Shown one piece after another: positions 7,544 through 16,443 of a stretch of DNA of 64,000 bases. The translations under genes were made by a program, and so were the position numbers. The notes under the pieces are model-generated. The model did no database searches and was not told the origin of the DNA. It worked only from the letters and a program-made list of their open reading frames with translations. Source of the stretch: RGDT01 sp964630925 (GTDB lineage: Bacteria; Planctomycetota; Planctomycetia; Gemmatales; Gemmataceae); NCBI GenBank assembly GCA_964630925.1, contig CAZVZK010000006.1, forward strand, positions 62,001-126,000. Reading direction: 5' to 3'. Positions within the stretch are counted from its first letter, which is position 1; each line of letters begins with the position of its first letter.

Positions 7544-8680
7544 TCATGCCGTCAGCCCGGCGCATTCCAGGCCGAACGTCTCCGCCACCGCCGGATTCGT
7601 CACCTTACCGGCGTGGACGTTCACCCCGTGACGCAGCGCCTCGCTCTCGGCGACGGCCCTGTCGAACCCCTTGCGGGCGAGCTGCAACAGGTACGGCAGC
7701 GTCACGTTCGTCAGCGCGTACGTGCTGGTGCGTCCGACCGCCCCCGGCATGTTGGTGACGCAGTAATGGACGATGTCATCCACGATGTAGGTCGGGGCGT
7801 CGTGCGTGGTCGGCTTGCTCGTCTCGACGCAGCCGCCCTGGTCGATGGCCACGTCGATGATGACCGACCGCGCCGGCATCCGCCGCAGGTCCTCGCGGCG
7901 CACCAGTCGCGGGGCCTTCGCGCCGGGGATCAGCACGGCCCCGATCAGCAGGTCGGCGCGGCTGATCGCGTCGAGGATGTTGTGCCGGTCGCTGTAGAGC
8001 GTGGTGACGTTCTTCGGCATCACGTCATCCAGGTAGCGCAGGCGGTCCAGGTTGATGTCGAGGATCCACACATTCGCGCCGACGCCGGCGGCGATCTTGG
8101 CGGCGTTGGCGCCGACGATCCCGCCGCCGAGGATCGCCACGTTCGCCGGCGGCACGCCGGGCACGCCGCCAAGGAGGATGCCGCGGCCCTCGAAGGGCCG
8201 CTCCAGGTACTTGGCCCCCTCCTGGATGCTCATGCGCCCGGCGACCTCGCTCATCGGCGTCAGCAGCGGCAGATTCCCCCTGGCGTCCTTGATGGTCTCG
8301 TAGGCCACGGCGGTGATGCCCGACGCCATGACGGCGCGCGTGAGGCCCTCGTCGGCGGCGAAGTGGAAGTAGGTGAAGACCACCTGCCCGGGCTGGAGCA
8401 GCGGCCACTCGGCGGGCAGCGGCTCCTTGACCTTGACGATGAGGTCGGCGCCGCGCCACACGTCGGCGGCGGTGGGCACGATCTCGGCGCCGTGCTGCCT
8501 GTACTGGTCGTCGGTGATGCCGCTGCCCTGGCCGGCGCCGGCCTGGATGAGGACGCGGTTGCCGGAGCGCGTCAGCTCCTCGACGCCGACCGGCGTGAGG
8601 GAGACGCGCGACTCGTGCGTCTTGATCTCGTTGGGGACGCCGACGACGCAGCGTGCGGAATGGGAGACGGGGAACGCCAT
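7544..8680 (-). CDS. ald: alanine dehydrogenase
   Basis: A 378-residue NAD-dependent L-alanine dehydrogenase, which interconverts alanine with pyruvate and ammonia in the cytosol. The N-terminal catalytic region holds the Lys-containing VKVKEPLP segment and the His-containing YFHFA segment. The Rossmann motif is AILGGGIVGANAAKIA, and the C-terminal VVHY/NMPGAVGRTSTYALTN sequence is characteristic of Ald. The length matches the family (about 370). The ATG at 8680 gives the usual N-terminus (GVPNEIKTHESRVSLTP). No regulator is adjacent. Confidence 0.95.
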   Translation of the reverse strand: MAFPVSHSARCVVGVPNEIKTHESRVSLTPVGVEELTRSGNRVLIQAGAGQGSGITDDQYRQHGAEIVPTAADVWRGADLIVKVKEPLPAEWPLLQPGQVVFTYFHFAADEGLTRAVMASGITAVAYETIKDARGNLPLLTPMSEVAGRMSIQEGAKYLERPFEGRGILLGGVPGVPPANVAILGGGIVGANAAKIAAGVGANVWILDINLDRLRYLDDVMPKNVTTLYSDRHNILDAISRADLLIGAVLIPGAKAPRLVRREDLRRMPARSVIIDVAIDQGGCVETSKPTTHDAPTYIVDDIVHYCVTNMPGAVGRTSTYALTNVTLPYLLQLARKGFDRAVAESEALRHGVNVHAGKVTNPAVAETFGLECAGLTA

Positions 8681-8829
8681 GTGTGCCTCGGTGTGCGTGT
8701 CCGGAGCCGCCATTCTACGCGGCCACCCCCGGACCGACACGCGGGCCGCTGCAATGCACCCGGACATGCCGCCGAGTCACCCGCCCACTTCCGCGAGTCA
8801 CATGCCCATGCCACGGGAAGGGGATGAAC

Positions 8830-9048
8830 ATGACCGACACCCGACGGCTCTGCCTGTCAACCCTGCTGCTCGCCGCCCCGGCCTTCGCCGCCGGGCCGGC
8901 GCAGCCGTGCGACGTTCAGCCCCCGTTTCACTGCGTCAGTATTTGGGCTGGGCCACGGGAGCGCCTCGATTGGAGAGTAAGCGCATCCGGATCGGGCGAG
9001 CGGGGATGCGTCAGCGCCCCGAGTCACACAGCGCCAGCGCCTCGTTGA
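8830..9048 (+). CDS. short ORF with signal peptide, possibly a gene remnant
   Basis: The first 25 codons encode a convincing signal peptide (TRRLCLSTLLLAAPAFAAG) preceded by a purine-rich GGAAGGGG sequence. After about 45 residues the frame runs into the GCGTCAGCGCC repeat region and ends without recognisable domain sequence. It may be a truncated exported protein whose 3' part was replaced or overrun by repeats, or a chance ORF. An ATG at 8824 is an alternative start. Confidence 0.3.
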   Translation: MTDTRRLCLSTLLLAAPAFAAGPAQPCDVQPPFHCVSIWAGPRERLDWRVSASGSGERGCVSAPSHTAPAPR

Positions 9049-9140
9049 CGTGGCGCACAGCGGTCGCGTCAGCGCCCCGAGTGGAGCGTCAGCGCCTCTT
9101 CTCCTGTCGCGTGTCAGCGCCCCGAGTGGAGCGTCAGCGG
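8996..9140. repeat. GCGTCAGCGCC direct-repeat cluster (copy 1)
   Basis: Several copies of GCGTCAGCGCC, spaced by CCGAGTGGA, give a 20-bp period. The 31-bp block 9066-9096 is identical to 16336-16366, and 8996-9024 is identical to 16324-16352 (29 bp). A third copy at 9111-9140 differs at a few bases. No coding function is apparent. The 8681-9213 interval otherwise holds only the short ORF at 8830-9048. Confidence 0.85.
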
Positions 9141-9213
9141 CCCTCTCCACGCATCGGCTCTGCTTGTCCGGAGTCGGCACTCTACAATGAGCGCATCGAG
9201 GAGGGGAGCGCCC

Positions 9214-10044
9214 ATGCCGCCGCGCTGGCTCGCAATCATCATCATCGCCGCGTGGCTCTCCGTCACGTCGTGGATGCTCTGGACCGAGGTCCTGCCCTAC
9301 TGGCTGCCGGGCACGCCGCCCGCCTTCTCCATCGACCTCGTCGAGGAGGCCCAGCAGGGCCGCAACCTCACGCGCTGGGTCGCCGAACGCAACGGCGAGA
9401 AGGTGTTCCAGGTGAACACCCACGTCGAGCGCACCGCCGCCGGCGTCTTCGAGATGGGCGCCGAGTACAAGCCGCACGCCTCGCGCGACAAGGACGGCCC
9501 GGCACGCATCGGCGGCCTGTCCGTCGCCCGCATGACCAGCGCCTACCGCGTCAACCTCGCCGGCGACCTCGTCGGCCTGTCGATCCACGTCGAGGGCGAG
9601 ACCCTCATCCCGTTCAAGGCCGACATCGCCGGCGAGGTCCGTGCCGGCAAACTCGCCTCGCTGGTCGTGCTGCACGCCGGCGGCCAGGAGTCGCGCCTGC
9701 CCCTGCCCGAGGTGGCCGTGCCGCGCGGCGGCAACGCCCTCATGCCGCTCCACCCCGTCAACCGCATCCGCGGGCTGCGGCCCGGCCAGGCGTGGACGCT
9801 CCGCTTCTTCGACCCCCTGCGTGCCATCGGCGGGCGCGGCGAGGGGATGACGCTGCTCCGCGCCGCCGTCCGCCCCCAGGAGGAGACGTTCACGCACGGG
9901 CGCCGCAAGAGCGAGCCGTGCCTCGTCATCGACTACCGCGGCGACGAGGTCGAGGCGTCCACCTGGGTGGCCGTGCGGACCGGGCTTGTGCTGAAACAGG
10001 AGGCGACGCAGGACGGGGAGACGTGGGTGCTGTACCGCGATTGA
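9214..10044 (+). CDS. membrane-anchored protein of unknown function
   Basis: A 276-residue protein with a single N-terminal membrane anchor (residues about 5-26, IIIIAAWLSVTSWML) followed by a non-cytoplasmic domain rich in beta-strand sequence. The pattern 'VFEMGAEYKP...SAYRVNLAGDLVGLSI...FKADIAGEVRAGKL' suggests a lipid- or polysaccharide-binding beta fold, somewhat like DUF3108-type proteins, but I do not recognise a named family. The ATG at 9214 is chosen over the one at 9187 because GAGGAGGGG lies just ahead of it. The next gene begins 65 bp downstream on the same strand. Confidence 0.7.
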   Translation: MPPRWLAIIIIAAWLSVTSWMLWTEVLPYWLPGTPPAFSIDLVEEAQQGRNLTRWVAERNGEKVFQVNTHVERTAAGVFEMGAEYKPHASRDKDGPARIGGLSVARMTSAYRVNLAGDLVGLSIHVEGETLIPFKADIAGEVRAGKLASLVVLHAGGQESRLPLPEVAVPRGGNALMPLHPVNRIRGLRPGQAWTLRFFDPLRAIGGRGEGMTLLRAAVRPQEETFTHGRRKSEPCLVIDYRGDEVEASTWVAVRTGLVLKQEATQDGETWVLYRD

Positions 10045-10109
10045 CGCCGGCCCCGGCACCCCAGTTGCAGGCCGACATCCAGCCCGAAGCCGCCTTCCCG
10101 AGGTGGACA

Positions 10110-10922
10110 ATGCGTCACTCGATGCGCCCGCGTCTGGAGCCGCTGGAGGACCGCGCCCTCCCCGCCGCCGGCCTGCTCATCGTCGTGAATCTACCTGCGC
10201 ACCCCCAGGCGAGGCTCATCGCCCCCGTCGGGGCCGGCCGGGTTGAAGTGCCCACCCCCGCCGCCCCTGCCCACAGCTTCACTGTCATCCGCCTCGCCTC
10301 CTTCCTGGCACAGAACAACCCTCAGGCCGCGCCAGCCCTGGCCCCCGCGCCGGCCCTGGCCCCCGCGCCCGCCGTGAACACGGCGACGCCCTCAACCAGC
10401 ACCCTGGCGGCCTCACTCGCCACGAGGGAGACGCCCCAGGCCGCCCTGCTCACGGCCCCGTTGCCGCCGGAGGCCGCCCCGATCCCCAACGCCGAGCAGG
10501 CCTTCCGCGGCCTGGTGCCGCCCAACCCGAACGGCCTGCCGGAGCTGATCACCCGCATCGGCGCGGCCCCGAAGGGCCCGACGCGCCTCGACACGACCCT
10601 GCCCATGCTGTTCTCGGTGCCGGAGGCGAGGGACGGCACGGAGGAGCAGGACGACGAGCCGGTCATGGCACCCCCGCCGCAACTGGCCCCGCCGGCCGAG
10701 GACACCCAGGCCGCCCCCGAGGCCGCCGACGCCTACTTCGTCGTGATGGCGAATGCCGACGAGGCCGACACTGCGGCGGCGCCCGTCGAGGAGCAGGCCG
10801 ACGATCCCGAGGGCGGCTTCGACGCCGGGGCGGCGCTGGCCGTCAGCGCGCTGGCCGGCTTCGTCCCGTGGCAGACACGCCGCGCCCGCCGTGGACGCCG
10901 GCGCCGTCCCCTCACAGGATGA
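10110..10922 (+). CDS. LEPLEDR-type exported Ala/Pro-rich protein
   Basis: A 270-residue protein beginning MRHSMRPRLEPLEDRALPAAG. The R-LEPLEDR-LPA motif is a recurring N-terminus of large exported planctomycete proteins. The middle is low-complexity (repeated ALAPAP, many Ala, Pro, Glu) and acidic. The C-terminus has a hydrophobic stretch (about residues 238-256, ALAVSALAGFVPW) followed by an Arg-rich tail, the layout of a C-terminal sorting or anchoring signal. The overall pattern resembles a surface or cell-envelope protein. The ATG at 10110 follows GAGGTGG. It is followed by the FG-GAP repeat gene on the same strand. Confidence 0.7.
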   Translation: MRHSMRPRLEPLEDRALPAAGLLIVVNLPAHPQARLIAPVGAGRVEVPTPAAPAHSFTVIRLASFLAQNNPQAAPALAPAPALAPAPAVNTATPSTSTLAASLATRETPQAALLTAPLPPEAAPIPNAEQAFRGLVPPNPNGLPELITRIGAAPKGPTRLDTTLPMLFSVPEARDGTEEQDDEPVMAPPPQLAPPAEDTQAAPEAADAYFVVMANADEADTAAAPVEEQADDPEGGFDAGAALAVSALAGFVPWQTRRARRGRRRRPLTG

Positions 10923-10969
10923 GCCGGGTGGCGCTCACGCGTCCCCACCGCCATCCCGAGGGCCCCCCC

Positions 10970-13132
10970 ATGCTCCCGCTCCTCGCCGCCCTGTGCCTGC
11001 CGGCGCAGGCCCGCCCCGACCTGCCCTACCGCGAGCTGACCGGCAAGGCGACGGAGTTCCGCCACGTCCGCGAGTGGCGCTCGTACTACTGGCGCGAAGA
11101 CTTCACCTTCGTCCTCAAGACGGATGACGGCAAGAGCGTCCGCGTCATCAGCCGCGAGCCGACCCCCTGGACCGATCTCCGCCTCGGCACCACCTTCACC
11201 GGCCTGAAGGTCGATTGGGCCAAGGAGCCCCGCGTGCGCGTCATCGGCGTCGGAGGCATCGACCGCATCCCCGCCGAGTTCCCCGGCCTGAAGCTCGATG
11301 GGCCGTCCACGGCGACGGCGTTCATCGTCCGGGTGTCGATGAGGCCGGGCGTGTGGGCCGACTACTTCATCAACAACTGGTTCCACCCGTGGGGCAAGGA
11401 GGCCGGCCGCAAGATGCTCGCCCACTTCGCCGCCGGCGGGACGGCCTACACCGTCTACGGCTTCCTGAACACCATCGCCGCGCCCCTCGACGCCGCAGGC
11501 CAGGCCGTCGTCAAGAAGTACGAGGCGGACTACGGCGGCATCATCTACCACGCCCGCGTCGCCAGGGCCGACACGCCCGCCGGCTACGAATTGAAGCTCC
11601 TCCACCTGATGGGCCGCCACAAGAAGTCGCTCGACTACCGCGTCTTCCACGGCGACCCCAAGACGCTCATCAAACTCGACGGGACGCCGCCCCCCAAGGA
11701 TAAGCCGAAGGAGAAGGCGAAGCGGTTCTCCGACGCCAGCGCCGCGTCGGGGCTGCGCGTGGCCAGGGACTGCCACCCGCACGGCGTCGGCGTGGCTGAT
11801 CTGGACGGCGACGGCAAGCCGGACATCCTGATCGTCACCTTCGACGCGCCGCACGTCTATCTCTTCCGAAATAAGGGCGGTCTGGTCTTCGAGGACATCA
11901 CGAAGGGCTCGGGCCTGGAAGCGTTCAAGGGCGCCGGCGCCGGCGTCGCCATCGCAGACTACGACGGCGACGGCAAGCCCGACGTCTACATCACCTCCGT
12001 GCGTGGCGCCCCGAGCCGACTGTTCCGCAACCTCGGCGGCGGCAAGTTCGCCGACGTGAGCGTGAAGTCCGGCACGCTGATCGAGGACGCGGCCCGCTCG
12101 TGCGCCTGGTCCGACGTGGACGGCGACGGTCGGCCAGACCTCTTCGTCTGCTGCCCCGACAAGGGCAATCGACTCTTCCGCAACAACGGAGGCACCTTCA
12201 CCGAAATCGCCGCCAAGGCCGGCGTCGCCCTCAAGGGCCGGCACTGCCTCGGCTGCGCCTTCGGGGACTACGACGGCTCCGGGCGCGACGGCCTGTTCGT
12301 GACCTGCTACAAGTCGCAGCAGAGCGCCCTGTTCAAGAACCTCGGCGGCGGCAAGTTTTCGGACGTGACCGCCGACGCGGGGCTGGCTCGCAAGGCGTCG
12401 GCGGTCGGCTGCGTCTTCGCCGACGTGTTCAACAAAGGCCGGCTCGACCTCCTCGTCACGACGGACTCCTGGCTCTCCGGGGCGAACTCCACCGAGGCTC
12501 AGCTCCTCGCCATGAAGCACACCGTCGAGCCGAACGTCCTGTACGCCAACGACGGCAAGGGCAAGTTCACGCCGTCCGCCGACAAGGCGCTCGCCATCAA
12601 GTCGCTGGCGCACGACGCGGTGATCGAGGACTTTAACCACGACGGGCGGCCCGAGATCTACTGCACGGTGGACGCCGACAGCGCCAACCAGTGGGCCACG
12701 AGCAAGGGCGGTGACCGCCTGTGGACGAGACGGGGAGATGATTCGTGGACCGAGGTGGCGGCCGCCTGGGGCATCAAGCACGAGGCGAACAGCGTGTGCG
12801 TGGTGGCCGCCGACTTCGACGGTGACGGCGACCTCGACCTGCTGCTGGTCAACTTCTACTCGCCGCCGGTGCTGCTGCGCAACAACACCGACGACGGCAA
12901 CTGGCTCATCGTGCGTGCGCCGCTCGGGTCGAAGGTGCGTGTCGGCGGGGCGACGCGGCACATCCAGGCCGGCTCGGGCTACGCCCGCTGCTCGCCGCCT
13001 GAGGCCCACTTCGGCCTGGGGCCGATCCCCGCGACGGAGTACGACGTGGACGTGTCGCTCCCAGGCGGCAAGAAGGTGTCGGAGAGGAGGGTGAAGCCGG
13101 GGCGTGTCGTCGTCGTCAAGCGGCTCGATTGA
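10970..13132 (+). CDS. exported FG-GAP/VCBS repeat protein
   Basis: A 720-residue protein with a signal peptide (MLPLLAALCLPAQARP). Residues about 20-250 form a domain I do not recognise. From about 255 to 660 come VCBS/FG-GAP-type blades with repeated calcium-loop patterns, such as DLDGDGKPDILIV, DYDGDGKPDVYIT, DVDGDGRPDLFVC, DYDGSGRDGLFVT, DFNHDGRPEIYC and DFDGDGDLDLLLV. The C-terminus (about 670-720) resembles the ASPIC/UnbV domain (IQAGSGYARCSPPEAHFGLG). The architecture indicates a secreted calcium-binding beta-propeller. The ATG at 10970 is chosen for the signal peptide. Confidence 0.85.
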   Translation: MLPLLAALCLPAQARPDLPYRELTGKATEFRHVREWRSYYWREDFTFVLKTDDGKSVRVISREPTPWTDLRLGTTFTGLKVDWAKEPRVRVIGVGGIDRIPAEFPGLKLDGPSTATAFIVRVSMRPGVWADYFINNWFHPWGKEAGRKMLAHFAAGGTAYTVYGFLNTIAAPLDAAGQAVVKKYEADYGGIIYHARVARADTPAGYELKLLHLMGRHKKSLDYRVFHGDPKTLIKLDGTPPPKDKPKEKAKRFSDASAASGLRVARDCHPHGVGVADLDGDGKPDILIVTFDAPHVYLFRNKGGLVFEDITKGSGLEAFKGAGAGVAIADYDGDGKPDVYITSVRGAPSRLFRNLGGGKFADVSVKSGTLIEDAARSCAWSDVDGDGRPDLFVCCPDKGNRLFRNNGGTFTEIAAKAGVALKGRHCLGCAFGDYDGSGRDGLFVTCYKSQQSALFKNLGGGKFSDVTADAGLARKASAVGCVFADVFNKGRLDLLVTTDSWLSGANSTEAQLLAMKHTVEPNVLYANDGKGKFTPSADKALAIKSLAHDAVIEDFNHDGRPEIYCTVDADSANQWATSKGGDRLWTRRGDDSWTEVAAAWGIKHEANSVCVVAADFDGDGDLDLLLVNFYSPPVLLRNNTDDGNWLIVRAPLGSKVRVGGATRHIQAGSGYARCSPPEAHFGLGPIPATEYDVDVSLPGGKKVSERRVKPGRVVVVKRLD

Positions 13133-13244
13133 CAGGCCCCGCCGCCCGCCGGAATGAGCACGGGTGAGCGAGGGGAAGGGCCGCCGGGGTGGGAAAGTAG
13201 GCACAGCCGGACGCTCTTCTTTACGGCTGTTGGTTCATGGTGTT

Positions 13245-13285
13245 CCGCTGGCTGTTGCTGGCTGTCCGCTGGCTGTTGCTGGCTG
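13245..13285. repeat. two tandem copies of a 21-bp unit
   Basis: The unit CCGCTGGCTGTTGCTGGCTG(T) occurs at 13245-13265 and again at 13266-13285, differing only in the last base. It lies in the 13133-13551 interval, where I see no convincing gene; the open frames there lack domain content. Similar CAACAGCCAG sequence in reverse orientation occurs at about 17495-17515. Confidence 0.75.
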
Positions 13286-13551
13286 CCAGCTACTGAAAAA
13301 GGCGTGATACGTCAGGGGCCGGGAGCGTCGCCCTTTTCTCGTCACGGCCGCCACCCCGAGGCGTACGTTGGTGTGGCTCGGCGTTCCGCCGCGGGCGGCC
13401 TCCCTCGGATGGAGGTGGCCCTGAACGCGCATGTGCCAGAGCGATGAATCCGGAGGATGACGGCCCCGCCCTCGACGAGGGCGAGCCGCCACGCCAGCGG
13501 ACCGACATGCCCGACCCGGCCACAGGACACACGGGAGAGCCGGGGACGCCG

Positions 13552-14262
13552 ATGAACACCGCGCGACGTATCCTGGCGGCCTCCGTTCTCCTCCTGATCT
13601 TCGTGGCCTCCTCGCAGGCCGAAGCCCCCACGCCGGCGCGATTCGACTGGGTCGCCAAGGGGGTCGCCACGGGGGTCCGCCACCAGGGCAAGTTCGCCAC
13701 CTGCTGGGCGATGACGGCCGTCGGCGCCCTGGAGGCGAACCGGCAGATCCGCACCGGCGCCCGCGTCATCCTCGCCGCCCAGCCCCTCATTGACCGCCTG
13801 CGGCCCGAGTCGCCGGACGGCGGCGTCCATTTCGAGATCGCCTTGACCGACCTGGTGAGGAACGGGACGGCCACCGTCGCCGGCTACCCCTACCAGGGCA
13901 AGCGCGGCACGCCGAAGGACATCGCCTCGCCGTACAAGGCCGCCCGATGGGGCATGGTCGGGCCGGAGGACCGGCCGCCCACCGCGGCGGAGATCAAGAG
14001 CGCGCTTCTCGCCCACGGCCCGCTGCCCGTCACCGTGAACGGCTTCGCCCACTGGGGGGGCTACAAGGGCGGCGTCTACCGCGACACCCGCCGCCACACC
14101 GCCGACACGCACGCGGTCCTCCTGGTGGGGTACGACGACGCCAAGGGCGCGTGGAAGATCCGCAATAGCTGGGGCATGGGCTGGGGCGAGAAGGGCTTCA
14201 TGTGGTTGGCCTACGGCACCTGCAACCTCGGAGCGAAGACGGTCTGGGTCGAATCGCGCTGA
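13552..14262 (+). CDS. exported papain-like (C1 family) cysteine protease
   Basis: A 236-residue protein with an N-terminal signal peptide (residues 1-23). All papain-type active-site elements are visible. The oxyanion Gln45 and catalytic Cys51 lie in RHQGKFATCWAMTAVGALE, His187 in DTHAVLLVGYDD, and Asn205 in KIRNSWGMGWGEKG. The mature domain is about 205 residues, the size of a minimal papain domain, with no pro-region of usual length. The ATG at 13552 is selected because it starts the signal peptide; in-frame upstream codons from 13444 look non-coding. It converges with the kinase gene 14274-16286, leaving 11 bp. Confidence 0.88.
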   Translation: MNTARRILAASVLLLIFVASSQAEAPTPARFDWVAKGVATGVRHQGKFATCWAMTAVGALEANRQIRTGARVILAAQPLIDRLRPESPDGGVHFEIALTDLVRNGTATVAGYPYQGKRGTPKDIASPYKAARWGMVGPEDRPPTAAEIKSALLAHGPLPVTVNGFAHWGGYKGGVYRDTRRHTADTHAVLLVGYDDAKGAWKIRNSWGMGWGEKGFMWLAYGTCNLGAKTVWVESR

Positions 14263-14273
14263 CCGGCGAGCCC

Positions 14274-16286
14274 TCACTCCCCGCGCAGCCAGCGCCACGC
14301 CGGGATCAGCAACGCCACCAGGCCCAGGCACACCAGGGCGCCGATCTGGAGGTCGCGCCACAAACGCAGGTGCCCCGGCCCGTCGTACTGCCGCCCGTCC
14401 ACGTCGATGACCACGCTCCACCTCTCCCCACGCATCGGCGCGTAGGCCACCGCACGCCGCGCCCCGTCCTCCGGCCGCGTGTAGGACAGCTCGCCCGAAC
14501 TCTTCGCCCCCACCACCGCCTCCAGCCCCGGCGTCCCCAGCGTCGGCACGGCGTCGGCACGGAACCGGGTGCGGGCCGTCTCGGCGTCCAGCGCCGCGAC
14601 GGCGTGGAACAGGCGTGCCCTGTCCTGATGGGCGACGACGACCCCGTCCTGGTCGAGCACGAAGACCGCGTCGCCGTCGGCCACCCCGAGGGCGTCCACG
14701 ATGCCCCACAGGGCCTCCGCCTCCACCTTGACGACCGCCACGCCGAGCAGAGCCCCGCCCGGCCCGTACACCGGGGCCGACCCGTACATGCCCGGCTTCC
14801 CCGTCGAGGTGCCGACGAGGATGTGCGAGCGGTACACCTTGCCGGCCGCCGCCTCGCGGAAGTAGGCCCGGAAGGCGTAGGACCGCCCCGGATGCGCCGG
14901 GTTCGTCGAGGCGACGGCGACGCCGTCCCTGTCGAGCAGGAACGCCGCCGAGATGTCCTCGTTGGCACGCACCAGGGCCGCCAGGGCCTCGTTCGCGGCG
15001 GGCAGCAGGGCCGCCCGCCCCTCCCCCGGCGCCGCCAGCAGGGCGCGGGCCTCGGACAGCCGGGCCAGCGCCCCCACCGCCAGCGTGTCGCCACGCAGGC
15101 GCTCATCGAGCCGGCCCGCGAGGCCCTCGGCCAGCAACCGCTGGTTACGCCGCGCCAGGGCATCGACCCCCACCAGGCTGGCCCGCAGGCTGGCGACGGA
15201 CGTGATCATCAGCAGCGCCGCCAGGGCCAGCGACGACGCCAGCAGCGGGCGCCGCCGGCACCAGCGCAGCACGCGCCCCGCGACGCCCTCCGGACGCGCC
15301 TCGATCGGCTCCCCGGCGCAATACCGCTCCAGGTCGTCGGCCAGCCCCGCCGCCGTCGCGTACCGCCGTCCCGGCTCCTTGGCCAGGCACTTCAGGCAGA
15401 TGGTCTCCAGGTCCGCCGGCAGGGCCGGCTGGAGGCGGCGCGGCGGCACCGGGTCCCCGTGGACCACCTGCAAAATGGTGTCGAGCGGCGTGGCCGCCTT
15501 GAACGGCGGCCGCCCCGTCAGCATCTCGTACAGGATGGCCCCCAGCGCGTAGATGTCCGTGGCCGTGCCGACGGGCTTGCCGTCGGCCTGCTCCGGCGAC
15601 ATGTACGACGGCGTCCCCATGATCGACCCGGCCGCCGTCTGCCCGCTGTCGTCGCCGATCTTCTTGGCGATGCCGAAGTCCGTCACCTTGGGCCGCCCCG
15701 CCTCGTCGAGGAGGATGTTCTGCGGCTTCAGGTCGCGGTGGACGATGCCCTTGACGTGGGCGGCGTCGACCGCCCGCGCCAGCGTCGCCGTCAGCGCCGC
15801 CGCCTCGTCCGCCGGCATCGGCGTGCCCGCCAGCTTCCGGTCGAGCGAGCCGCCGGGGCAATACTCCAGCGCGAAGTACGGCAGCCCCTCGTGGTCGCCG
15901 ACCTCGAAGATCTGCACGATGTTCGGGTGCTGCAGGCGGGCGATCGCCTCCGCCTCGGTGCGGAACCGCGCCAGCCCCTCCGCCCCCACGTGCCCGCCCC
16001 CGAGGATCATCTTCAGCGCCACCACCCGGCCGAGCTTCGCCTGCCGCGCCTTGTAGACCACCCCCATCCCGCCGCGCCCCAGCTCGCCCAGGATCTCGTG
16101 GCCCGGCGGCGCGGACGGGGCCACGCACGCCCCCGCGTGCGTCGTCGGGGCGGTGAGCGTCGCCTGTTCGGCGAGGGGGCCCGGCGGGCAGGTCGGCATC
16201 TCACAGAGCGGCGTCTCATCGTCGCGGGCCATGTCGGCGGCTCCGGGGGCGGTGTCCAGAGTATCCGCCGACGGGCCGACGCTCAA
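14274..16286 (-). CDS. Ser/Thr protein kinase with extracytoplasmic Cache-like sensor
   Basis: A 670-residue Hanks-type kinase. The kinase domain (about 62-325) has the G-loop GELGRGGMG (68-76), catalytic Lys92, HRDLKPQN (183-190), DFG (203-205) and SPE (230-232), so it should be active. A transmembrane helix (about 347-367) leads to a region of about 270 residues with double-Cache character (AAFLLDRDGVAVAST..., AVFVLDQDGVVVAHQ), and a second helix (about 646-665) closes it. The sensor domain is thus held outside the cytoplasm between two helices, C-terminal to the kinase. No sigma factor gene is adjacent, unlike the two other kinases here. Confidence 0.9.
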   Translation of the reverse strand: MSVGPSADTLDTAPGAADMARDDETPLCEMPTCPPGPLAEQATLTAPTTHAGACVAPSAPPGHEILGELGRGGMGVVYKARQAKLGRVVALKMILGGGHVGAEGLARFRTEAEAIARLQHPNIVQIFEVGDHEGLPYFALEYCPGGSLDRKLAGTPMPADEAAALTATLARAVDAAHVKGIVHRDLKPQNILLDEAGRPKVTDFGIAKKIGDDSGQTAAGSIMGTPSYMSPEQADGKPVGTATDIYALGAILYEMLTGRPPFKAATPLDTILQVVHGDPVPPRRLQPALPADLETICLKCLAKEPGRRYATAAGLADDLERYCAGEPIEARPEGVAGRVLRWCRRRPLLASSLALAALLMITSVASLRASLVGVDALARRNQRLLAEGLAGRLDERLRGDTLAVGALARLSEARALLAAPGEGRAALLPAANEALAALVRANEDISAAFLLDRDGVAVASTNPAHPGRSYAFRAYFREAAAGKVYRSHILVGTSTGKPGMYGSAPVYGPGGALLGVAVVKVEAEALWGIVDALGVADGDAVFVLDQDGVVVAHQDRARLFHAVAALDAETARTRFRADAVPTLGTPGLEAVVGAKSSGELSYTRPEDGARRAVAYAPMRGERWSVVIDVDGRQYDGPGHLRLWRDLQIGALVCLGLVALLIPAWRWLRGE

Positions 16287-16323
16287 GGGCGTCCCGCCAT
16301 CTCTGGAGCGTGAGCGGATCTCG

Positions 16324-16366
16324 GCGAGCGGGGATGCGTCAGCGCCCCGAGTGGAGCGTCAGCGCC
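16324..16366. repeat. GCGTCAGCGCC direct-repeat cluster (copy 2)
   Basis: Contains the 29-bp and 31-bp blocks identical to those at 8996-9024 and 9066-9096, in the same orientation. Degenerate copies continue to about 16390. It lies between the divergent kinase and NlpC/P60-like genes. Confidence 0.85.
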
Positions 16367-16443
16367 TCTACTTCAGCGTCAGCGCATCTGGCTTTTCCAT
16401 TTTCCCCTGTCCCGCCTCAGCGTCCGCGCGCGGTCTCTTGATC

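Noticed and set aside
13154..13447. Plus-strand open frame between the FG-GAP and protease genes
   Set aside because: It is partly made of the 21-bp tandem repeat and has no signal peptide or domain; it looks non-coding.
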